A stretch of DNA of 29,328 nucleotides from assembly GCA_026785965.1 (NCBI GenBank), contig JAJAYY010000111.1, forward strand, positions 1 through 29,328. The letters are read 5' to 3'. The DNA comes from Sphingomonas bacterium (GTDB lineage Bacteria; Pseudomonadota; Alphaproteobacteria; Sphingomonadales; Sphingomonadaceae). How positions within the stretch are numbered: the stretch's first letter is position 1; the number at the start of each line of letters is the position of its first letter. Of this stretch, positions 17,574 through 24,309 are shown piece by piece. The position numbers and the translations under genes were made by a program. The notes under the pieces were generated by a model that was not told the DNA's origin, did not search any database, and worked only from the letters and a program-made list of their open reading frames with translations.

Positions 17574-17653
17574 CGCTTTCCCCCTCGCTGTGCCGCCCGC
17601 GCCACGCTATCCCAAAAGCGCGCCCGGCGCCACGCCGGCATCAAGGGAGCAAG

Positions 17654-18409
17654 ATGACCCCGATCACCCTCATCACCGGCGCTTCGGCCGGTCTTGGTGT
17701 CGACTTTGCGCGCCAATGTTCGGCGAAAGGACAGCGCCTCGTGCTCGTCGCGCGGCGCCAGGATCGACTCGAGGCGCTTGCTGCCGAGCTGGGCAATGCC
17801 CGCGCCGTCGCCGCCGATCTTGGCGAGCCGGGCGCCGCCGACCGGCTGATGGCCGACCTCGCTGCGCACGGCGAGACGGTCGATTGCCTGGTCAACAACG
17901 CCGGCTTCGGACTGTGGGGCAAGGTCGTCGATCTCGACGGCCAGCGCCAGCGCGCAATGATCGACTTGAACTGCGGCGCGCTGGTCGAGCTGTGCCGCGC
18001 GGTGTTGCCGGCGATGATCGAGCGTCGCGCGGGCGCGATCCTCAATGTCGCCTCGACCGCGGCCTTCCAGCCTGGCCCCGGAATGGCGGTCTATTTTGCG
18101 ACCAAGGCGTTCGTCCTGTCGTTCAGCGAGGCGCTGCACGAGGAAGTGCGCGAGCATGGCGTGCGCGTGACCGCTTTATGCCCCGGCCCGACCAAGACCG
18201 AATTCGGCGCGGTCGCGGGCTTCACCGGCAATGGCGCGTTCGACCGGTTGAGCGCGCGATCGCAAGATGTCGTCGCGGCCGGGCTTGCGGCGCTCGATCG
18301 CAATCGCGCCGTGATGATCCCGGGCCTCGTCAACAAGATGAGTGCGCAGGGCCACCGCCTGCTGCCGCGAAGCTGGCTCCGGCGGATCGCCGGGTCGATC
18401 AAACTTTAA
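17654..18409 (+). CDS. Short-chain dehydrogenase/reductase (SDR)
   Basis: The 251-residue protein is a classical SDR. It has the nucleotide loop TGASAGLG at 8-15, an acidic NAD(P)-shaping region after LVLVARRQDRLEAL (the RR suggests NADP), the NNAGFG strand near 84, catalytic Ser/Thr in NVASTAAFQPG, and the Tyr/Lys pair in YFATK. CPGPTKTEF follows. The ATG at 17654 has GGGAGCAAG upstream; a longer reading from 17561 adds a Pro/Arg-rich stretch without homology and was rejected. The substrate is unknown. The stop overlaps the convergent cyclase gene (TTAA). Confidence 0.92.
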   Translation: MTPITLITGASAGLGVDFARQCSAKGQRLVLVARRQDRLEALAAELGNARAVAADLGEPGAADRLMADLAAHGETVDCLVNNAGFGLWGKVVDLDGQRQRAMIDLNCGALVELCRAVLPAMIERRAGAILNVASTAAFQPGPGMAVYFATKAFVLSFSEALHEEVREHGVRVTALCPGPTKTEFGAVAGFTGNGAFDRLSARSQDVVAAGLAALDRNRAVMIPGLVNKMSAQGHRLLPRSWLRRIAGSIKL

Positions 18410-20262
18410 GCGTCAGCGACCAACTCGAGTAACTTTTGGTAACGGGGAAGGTCGCGCAGGGGGTCGAGATCGGGGTCATGCTTGAACCAGACCTTGGTGA
18501 TCCCGCCGACATGCTGAGTCCACGCTTCGAGCAAGTCGAAGGCGCGGTCGATTTCGCCGAGTTGGGTCCAAACGCACGCGGCATTGTACTGCAGATGCGT
18601 ATCGTCGGGATCGATCGTCAGCGCGCGCTCCAGCCACCGCTTGGCCCGCTCGTTCTCGCCAAGGTTCACCAACGCGCCGGCGCCAAGCTGCGCCGGCCGC
18701 GAACTCTCCGGGTGTTGGCGCAATTGTTCTTCGGCGCGCTTCAAGCCGAGCTGCGCATATTTTGCCGACTCCTCGGGTCTGCAAAGAGCACGGAGTACCT
18801 GCTGGAACAGGATCGGCGCCTGGCAATCCTCGGGATTGAGTTCGACCGCTCGAGTATAGAACTCGACGGCGCGCTCGGGTTCCCCCTCATTGACCCAATA
18901 ATTGGCGTAAAACAGGTTGGCGTCAAAGCTGTTTGGATCGAGCTCGAGCGCGCGCTCGAACGCCTCCTTGGCCGCGGCGGATTCGCCCGTGACGCTGAGC
19001 GCGTTGCCGCGCGCGGCATGGGCTTCGGCCAAATTGTGGTCGAGCGCTAGTGCCGTGCTGGCGGTCGCCAAAATCTCATCGAACGGGATTGGGGCGCCGA
19101 ACCAGCCCGCCAGCCGCGAATCGCAATTGGCCATTCCGGCATAGGCACGCGCGTAGAGCGGGTCGACCTCGACCGCCTTGGCGAACATCTGCCGCGCCAG
19201 GCCGAGGAAGCGCTTGGTCGAGTTGTGGAAGAATTGACGGCCCTTGAGATAATAAGTGTAGGCCTCGACATCGGCGGTCGACGCCTGGGCGATCGCCTTG
19301 CGCTCTTCGGGCAACAGCTTGATCTTGAGCTGTGCGACGATGCTCTGGGTGATCTCGTCCTGGATCGCGAAGATGTCGGTCAGGTCGCGGTCGTAGCGAT
19401 CGGCCCACAAATGGCCGCCGGTCGCGCCATCGATCAGCTGCCCGGTAACGCGGACCCGCTCGCCCGCCTTGCGGACGCTGCCTTCAAGCAGGAATTTGAC
19501 GCCGAGCTCGGCCGCGACCTGCTGCAGTTGGAGCGATTTTCCCTTGTAGGTGAAGCTGGTGTTGCGCCCGACCACGAACAGGCCGCTGATCTTCGACAGA
19601 TCGGTGATAATGTCCTCGGTGATCCCGTCGGAAAAGAATTCCTGGCCGCGATCGTCGCTCATATTGTTGAACGGCAGGACCGCGATTGAGGGCCGGTCGG
19701 CTTCGCTGACAGCGGGCTCCGCGCCGACGCGCGGCTTGGCGGTGCCCGACCCGAGGACGACATTGAACACCCTGACCGGAAAGGCGATGTTCTTCAGTTC
19801 CTGTTCGCCGGCGTCTTCGAACACGAGGTCGAGCTTATTGCCGACATTCTCGCGGACATTGCCCGACACCGACACCCCGCCGGGCTTGGCGACCCCCTCG
19901 ATCCGCGACGCGACGTTGACCCCGTCGCCGAAGATGTCGTCGTCGGCGACGATCACATCGCCAAGATTGATGCCGATGCGGAATTCGATCCGCCGTTCTT
20001 CGGGCACGCCCGCATTGCGGCTGCGCATCTCGCGCTGGACATCGACCGCGCAGTCGACCGCGCTGACCACGCTGGCGAATTCGACCAGCATCCCGTCGCC
20101 GGTGAGTTTGACGATCCGGCCCTGATGGTCGGCGATGCAGGGGTCGATCAATTCGCTGCGATGCTCGCGCAATGCGGTCAGCGTGCCGACCTCATTGGCC
20201 CCCATCAGTCGGCTGTAGCCGACGACGTCGGCGGCCATGATCGCGGACAGGCGGCGTTCCAT
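18406..20262 (-). CDS. Class III adenylate/guanylate cyclase-TolB-like-TPR protein (paralogue 3 of tandem)
   Basis: The 618-residue cytosolic protein has a class III cyclase homology domain at about 1-165. It has metal aspartates D12 (AADVVGYSRL) and D56 (TGDGMLVEF), purine-selecting K52 and D109, and transition-state N116 and R120 (GDGVNVASR). The K/D pair favours ATP. A TolB-like N-type domain (about 190-310) follows with PSIAVLPFNNMS, SDGITEDIITDLSK and LEGSVRKAGERVRVTGQLID. At least four TPRs (about 340-600) complete the protein (AKEAFERALELDPNSFDANLFYANY and similar). Its ATG overlaps the stop of the preceding paralogue by one base (TGATG) behind a G-rich ribosome site, so it is the last gene of a three-gene operon. 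No transmembrane segment is seen. Confidence 0.9.
   Translation of the reverse strand: MERRLSAIMAADVVGYSRLMGANEVGTLTALREHRSELIDPCIADHQGRIVKLTGDGMLVEFASVVSAVDCAVDVQREMRSRNAGVPEERRIEFRIGINLGDVIVADDDIFGDGVNVASRIEGVAKPGGVSVSGNVRENVGNKLDLVFEDAGEQELKNIAFPVRVFNVVLGSGTAKPRVGAEPAVSEADRPSIAVLPFNNMSDDRGQEFFSDGITEDIITDLSKISGLFVVGRNTSFTYKGKSLQLQQVAAELGVKFLLEGSVRKAGERVRVTGQLIDGATGGHLWADRYDRDLTDIFAIQDEITQSIVAQLKIKLLPEERKAIAQASTADVEAYTYYLKGRQFFHNSTKRFLGLARQMFAKAVEVDPLYARAYAGMANCDSRLAGWFGAPIPFDEILATASTALALDHNLAEAHAARGNALSVTGESAAAKEAFERALELDPNSFDANLFYANYWVNEGEPERAVEFYTRAVELNPEDCQAPILFQQVLRALCRPEESAKYAQLGLKRAEEQLRQHPESSRPAQLGAGALVNLGENERAKRWLERALTIDPDDTHLQYNAACVWTQLGEIDRAFDLLEAWTQHVGGITKVWFKHDPDLDPLRDLPRYQKLLELVADA
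20177..20262 (-). repeat. 86-bp perfect direct repeat, copy in paralogue 3
   Basis: The first 86 coding bases of this gene (20177-20262) are identical to 22063-22148 in the neighbouring paralogue. The codon-level identity, including third positions, indicates recent duplication or gene conversion. A third copy near 23960-24020 has only a few changes, including the TTG in place of ATG. Confidence 0.9.
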
Positions 20263-22148
20263 CAGACGGCCCCCCGCACGCGGCTGCCGCGTTCATCCTT
20301 TAGCTGCTTGAGCAGGGCGACAAAGCGCGGGTCGTCGCGCAGCGGGTCGAAGTCGGCGTCCGTGTCCAGCCACAGCTCCATTTCCATCCCGCGGTTCGGC
20401 ATCCATTTGTCGAGCGCGCCGAAGGCCAGGTCAATGTCGCCAAGCTGGGCATAGGTGCAGGCGGCGTTATAGGCCGCGATTGGGTCTTCGGGATCGAGGA
20501 ACAGAGCGCGCTCGAGCCATTCCTTGGCGCGCTCGGTCTCCCCCAGCCGGGCCAGGTTGGGCGCGCCAAGCTGGAACGGGCGCGAATTTTCGGGATGGAG
20601 GCGCATGGCCTCCTCGGCGCGTTTGATCCCGAGGCGGCTGTAGCGGTTGCCTTCCTCAGGCCGTCCCAGCGTGTGGAGGACCGGAGCGACGAGCAGCGGC
20701 GACTGCCAATCGTCGGGCTGAAGTTCGGCCGCTCGCTCGAACAACGGGACCGACCGCTCCAGGTCGCTTTGGGTGACGCAATAGCGCGCGAACAGCAGGT
20801 TGGCGTCGAAGTTGGCGGGATCGACCGCCAGCGCGCGGCTGAAGGCGTCGACCGCGGCCTCGTGCTGGCCGTCGTTGCCAAGCGCGATGGCGCGCGCCGC
20901 ATGGGCTTCGGCGAGGCTCGGGTCGAGCGAAATGGCCTTGTCGGCAATGGCGAGTATCTTCTCGGTCGGGATTTCGGCCCGGTACCAGTTGCCAAGCCGC
21001 GCGTCGCAAATCGCGATCCCCGCGTAGGCCCGCGCGTAGTTGGGGTCGAGCTCGGTCGCCTTGCTGAACATCTGCCGGGCCAGGCCCAGCAGCACCCGCG
21101 TCGAATTGTGAAAGAATTGCCGCCCCTTGAGGTAATAAGTGTACGCCTCGACATTGGCAGTCGGTGCCTGGCTGATGGCCTTTTTCTCCTTCGGCAGCAG
21201 CTTGATCTTCAACTGGTCGACGATGGTCTGGGTGATTTCGTCCTGGATCGCGAAGATGTCGGTCAGGTCGCGGTCGAAGCGGTCGGCCCAGACATGACCA
21301 CCGGTGGCACCGTCGATCAACTGGCCGGTGACGCGGACCCGCTGGCCGGCCTTGCGGACGCTGCCTTCAAGGATGAACTTGACCCCGAGCCGGGCGGCGA
21401 TTTCGGGGATGTCGACCGCCTTGCCCTTGTAGGTAAAACTGGTGTTGCGGCCGATCACGAACAGCCCGCTTACCTTGCTAAGGTCGGTGATGATGTCCTC
21501 GGTGATCCCGTCGGAAAAATATTCCTGTTCGGGGTCGCCGCTCATATTGTTGAACGGCAGGACTGCGATTGAGGGCTTGTCGGCGTCGGCCAGCTCGGCT
21601 TCGGCCGCGCCGTTGGCGGCCTTGACCGACCCTGCGCCGAGCAGCACATTATAAACCCGCACCGGGAATTCGATGTTCTTGAGCTCCTGGTCGCCCATGT
21701 CCTCGAACACCAAGTCGAGCTTGTTGCCGACATTGTCACGCACCGCGCTCGACACCGCGACCCCGCCGGGCTTGGCAATGCCCTCAATCCGGCTGGCGAC
21801 ATTGACCCCGTCGCCGAAGAGGTCGTCGTCATCGACAATCACGTCGCCGAGGTTGATGCCAATGCGGAACTCGATCCGCCGGTCTTCGGGCACCTCCGCG
21901 TTGCGCTCGCGCATTTCGCGCTGGACATGGGTCGCGCATTCCACCGCGGCGACGACGCTGGCAAATTCGACCAGCATGCCGTCCCCAGTCAGTTTGACGA
22001 TCCGCCCCTGATGTGTGGCGATGCACGGATCGATCAGCCCGGCGCGGTGATCCTTGAGGCTCGTCAGCGTGCCGACCTCATTGGCCCCCATCAGTCGGCT
22101 GTAGCCGACGACGTCGGCGGCCATGATCGCGGACAGGCGGCGTTCCAT
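20262..22148 (-). CDS. Class III cyclase-TolB-like-TPR protein (paralogue 2 of tandem)
   Basis: The 628-residue protein has the same layout as its neighbours. The cyclase domain keeps D12, K52, D56, D109, N116 and R120 at identical positions. The TolB-like block has PSIAVLPFNNMSGDPEQEYFSDG. TPRs follow from about 345. Its ATG follows the stop of paralogue 1 directly (TAAATG), with AAGGGG as ribosome site inside the upstream coding end. The first 86 bases are identical to those of paralogue 3. It differs from both neighbours at the VDIPEIAARLG segment of the TolB-like domain and in most TPR surface residues, so ligand or partner specificity may differ while the catalytic site is constrained. 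Confidence 0.9.
   Translation of the reverse strand: MERRLSAIMAADVVGYSRLMGANEVGTLTSLKDHRAGLIDPCIATHQGRIVKLTGDGMLVEFASVVAAVECATHVQREMRERNAEVPEDRRIEFRIGINLGDVIVDDDDLFGDGVNVASRIEGIAKPGGVAVSSAVRDNVGNKLDLVFEDMGDQELKNIEFPVRVYNVLLGAGSVKAANGAAEAELADADKPSIAVLPFNNMSGDPEQEYFSDGITEDIITDLSKVSGLFVIGRNTSFTYKGKAVDIPEIAARLGVKFILEGSVRKAGQRVRVTGQLIDGATGGHVWADRFDRDLTDIFAIQDEITQTIVDQLKIKLLPKEKKAISQAPTANVEAYTYYLKGRQFFHNSTRVLLGLARQMFSKATELDPNYARAYAGIAICDARLGNWYRAEIPTEKILAIADKAISLDPSLAEAHAARAIALGNDGQHEAAVDAFSRALAVDPANFDANLLFARYCVTQSDLERSVPLFERAAELQPDDWQSPLLVAPVLHTLGRPEEGNRYSRLGIKRAEEAMRLHPENSRPFQLGAPNLARLGETERAKEWLERALFLDPEDPIAAYNAACTYAQLGDIDLAFGALDKWMPNRGMEMELWLDTDADFDPLRDDPRFVALLKQLKDERGSRVRGAV
22063..22148 (-). 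repeat. 86-bp perfect direct repeat, copy in paralogue 2
   Basis: This is the identical partner of 20177-20262. It encodes the start through the EVGTL helix, including the first metal-binding aspartate. Recombination between the two copies would delete one whole cyclase gene and leave an intact fusion. Confidence 0.9.
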
Positions 22149-24050
22149 TTACGGCGCCCCTTCGACTTGCACCGGCATGATCGATTCGATCAGCTTTTCG
22201 TAGCGCGGGTGAGTCCGCAGCGGATGGATATCGGGATCGTGCTTGATCCACTCGCGGGTTTCGACCGCCACGCCCTTCGACCAGCGCTCAAGAAAGTCGA
22301 TTGCGCGATCCGGCACCCCAATTTGCGCCCATAGGCAGGCCGCATTGTAGAGCGCGAGCCGGTCGTCGGGGTCGATCTCGAGCGCCCGCTCCATCCATTC
22401 CTTCCCGCGCTCAGTCTCGCCTAGCTTCGCCAGCACGACGCCGCCCAATTGCGCCGGGCGCGAGCTTTCCGGATGTTGCCGGAGCTGCTCCTCCGCACGC
22501 TTGATCCCGAGCCACCCATATTCATTCGCCTCGTCCACCCGCCCAAGCGATTGCAGCGTCAACGCAAGCATCAACGGCGCCTGCGAATCGTCGGGCTGGA
22601 GCTCGAGCGCGCGCTTGTACAATAAGACAGCCCGCTCGTGTTCGTTGGTCCTGAAGCAAAAGCGACCGAACGAATAATTTGCTTCGAAACTGTTGGGATC
22701 GAGCTGCAGCGCGCGCTCAAACGCGATCCTTGCTTCGTCGCTGCGATTGATCACCGCCAGCGCCTCGCCGTGCGCGGCGTGTGCTTCAGCCAAGTCCGGG
22801 TCGAGCGCCAGAGCCTGGGCGGTGACGGCGAGGATTTCCTCGGCGGGGATCGGCTCGCCGAACATGCCGATCAGGCGGGCGTCGCAATTGGCGATGCCGG
22901 CGTAAGCGCGCGCGAAATTCGGGTCGAGCTCGGTCGCCTTGGTGAACATCTGCCGCGCCAGCCGCAGGAATCGCTTGGTCATGTAATGATAATATTCTCG
23001 ACCCTTCAGGTAACTGGTATAAGCCTCGACGTTCCCGGTCGGCGCCTGGGCGATCGCCTTCTTCTCTTCAGGCAGCAGGCGGATTTTGAGCTGGTCGACG
23101 ATGGTCTTGGTGATCTCGTCCTGGATCGCGAAGATGTCGGTCAGGTCGCGGTCGTAGCGATCGGCCCAAACGTGGCCGCCGGTTGCGCCATCGATCAGCT
23201 GGCCGGTGACGCGCACCCGGTCGCCCGCCTTGCGGACACTGCCTTCGAGCAGGAATTTGACCCCCAGCTCGCTCGCGACCTGCTGCAACTGGATCGACTT
23301 GCCCTTGTAGATGAAGCTCGTGTTGCGGCCAACCACGAATAGCCCGCTGATCTTGCTCAGGTCGGTGATGATGTCTTCACTGATCCCGTCGGAGAAAAAC
23401 TCCTGTTCGGGGTCGCCGCTCATATTGTTGAACGGCAGCACCGCGATCGACGGCTTATCCGGCGTCTCTGGCTCCGTTTCCGCGGCCGCCGCCTTGCCCG
23501 CTGCCGGCTTGGCGGTCGCGACCTCATAGACCCGCACCGACTGTGCGATATTCTTGAGCTGATGCTCACCCATGTCTTCGAACGCGACATCGAGCCGGTT
23601 ACCGACATTTTCCTTCACCGCCGCCGACACCGCGACTCCGCCCGGTCGGCCGACGCTTTCGATCCGCGCCGCGATATTGACCCCGTCGCCGAAAATGTCG
23701 CCATCCTCGACGATTACGTCGCCGAGGTGGATGCCGATGCGCAGCTCGATCCGCCGATCTTCGGGAATCTCGACATTGCGGCTTTTCATCTCGCGTTGGA
23801 CCGCCAACGCGCATTCGACTGCATCGACCACGCTGGGGAATTCGGCGAGGATGCCGTCGCCGGTCAGTTTGACCACCCGCCCGTTGCTGCCGCTGATGCG
23901 CGGCTCGATCACTTCGGTGCGGCGATGATTGAGCGCATTGAGCGTGCCAACCTCGTTGGCGCCCATCAGTCGGCTGTAGCCGACGACGTCGGCGGCCATG
24001 ATCGCGGAAAGGCGGCGTTCCAATGGGCGGCGTCCTCGTAAATTTAACAT
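22149..24050 (-). CDS. Class III cyclase-TolB-like-TPR protein (paralogue 1, first gene of tandem)
   Basis: The protein is about 633 residues from the ATG at 24050, or 624 from the TTG at 24023. The TTG start would reproduce the MERRLSAIMAADVVGYSRL opening of the two paralogues and has GAGGA ten bases upstream. The ATG start has no ribosome site but a TATGCT box about 10 bases before it, as in a leaderless transcript. The cyclase catalytic set (D, K, D, D, N, R) is intact. The TolB-like block reads SDGISEDIITDLSKISG and TPRs run to near the end. It is the most diverged of the three at the N-terminus (HRRTEVIEPRISGSNG). A longer reading from 24161 was rejected because it crosses the regulatory region. 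Confidence 0.88.
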   Translation of the reverse strand: MLNLRGRRPLERRLSAIMAADVVGYSRLMGANEVGTLNALNHRRTEVIEPRISGSNGRVVKLTGDGILAEFPSVVDAVECALAVQREMKSRNVEIPEDRRIELRIGIHLGDVIVEDGDIFGDGVNIAARIESVGRPGGVAVSAAVKENVGNRLDVAFEDMGEHQLKNIAQSVRVYEVATAKPAAGKAAAAETEPETPDKPSIAVLPFNNMSGDPEQEFFSDGISEDIITDLSKISGLFVVGRNTSFIYKGKSIQLQQVASELGVKFLLEGSVRKAGDRVRVTGQLIDGATGGHVWADRYDRDLTDIFAIQDEITKTIVDQLKIRLLPEEKKAIAQAPTGNVEAYTSYLKGREYYHYMTKRFLRLARQMFTKATELDPNFARAYAGIANCDARLIGMFGEPIPAEEILAVTAQALALDPDLAEAHAAHGEALAVINRSDEARIAFERALQLDPNSFEANYSFGRFCFRTNEHERAVLLYKRALELQPDDSQAPLMLALTLQSLGRVDEANEYGWLGIKRAEEQLRQHPESSRPAQLGGVVLAKLGETERGKEWMERALEIDPDDRLALYNAACLWAQIGVPDRAIDFLERWSKGVAVETREWIKHDPDIHPLRTHPRYEKLIESIMPVQVEGAP

Positions 24051-24101
24051 GGGATAGCATAAGCCGGGGCGCAACGGCGAGTCACCCGTGACGTGATTTT
24101 G

Positions 24102-24128
24102 TTCGCACATGCGATTTCGCACTTGCGA
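24102..24128. promoter_or_regulatory. Two tandem palindromic operator-like sites
   Basis: TTCGCACATGCGA (24102-24114) and TTCGCACTTGCGA (24116-24128) are near-identical copies of the palindrome TCGCA-N2-TGCGA, offset by 14 bases. The pair sits between the start of the cyclase operon (minus) and the candidate small RNA and AAA ATPase gene (plus). A separate palindrome GTCAC-CC-GTGAC is at 24081-24092. Two same-phase dyads in a divergent intergenic region look like binding sites for a dimeric repressor or activator. The regulator is not identifiable from the sequence. Confidence 0.5.
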
Positions 24129-24150
24129 ACGAAATGTTGCGGTGCAATAA

Positions 24151-24217
24151 GGAAAGTGCATTTCGAGGCATCCTCTCCCAAACCTTTGGCCGGGCGGCGA
24201 CGCCCGGCCTTTTTTTT
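24151..24217 (+). ncRNA. Candidate small RNA or attenuated leader ending at a strong terminator
   Basis: The strong plus-strand terminator at 24188-24217 has no plus-strand gene before it. A promoter-like TTGCGA (24123-24128) and CAATAA (24145-24150), 16 bases apart, would give a transcript of about 60-65 bases starting near 24155. Its single-stranded part has a C/U-rich CATCCTCTCCCAAACC patch that could pair with ribosome-binding sites. This resembles the general design of trans-acting small RNAs. It could equally be the prematurely terminated leader of the AAA ATPase gene. No known RNA family was recognised. Confidence 0.4.
24188..24217 (+). terminator. Strong orphan rho-independent terminator
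   Basis: GGCCGGGCG (24188-24196) pairs perfectly with CGCCCGGCC (24201-24209) around a GCGA tetraloop, followed by eight T (24210-24217). The T-run is on the plus strand only, so it does not serve the minus-strand cyclase operon. It lies 93 bases before the AAA ATPase start. Confidence 0.93.
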
Positions 24218-24255
24218 GTTACGGCTCCCTCCCACATTGAACCCGATCGCCCCGG

Positions 24256-24275
24256 CGCCGTTACCCTCAACGGCG
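24256..24275 (+). other. Leader hairpin before the AAA ATPase gene
   Basis: CGCCGTT (24256-24262) and AACGGCG (24269-24275) form a seven-base stem with loop ACCCTC, 35 bases before the ATG. There is no U-run. It may be a regulatory leader structure or an operator dyad. Confidence 0.35.
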
Positions 24276-24309
24276 TCCGTGGGGCCGGTATCAACCAAGA
24301 GGAATTCGA

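Noticed and set aside
24109..24150. Thirteen-codon open frame (ATG to TAA) in the leader region
   Set aside because: It has no ribosome site and overlaps both operator-like dyads. A frame this short is expected by chance, although a leader peptide cannot be excluded.
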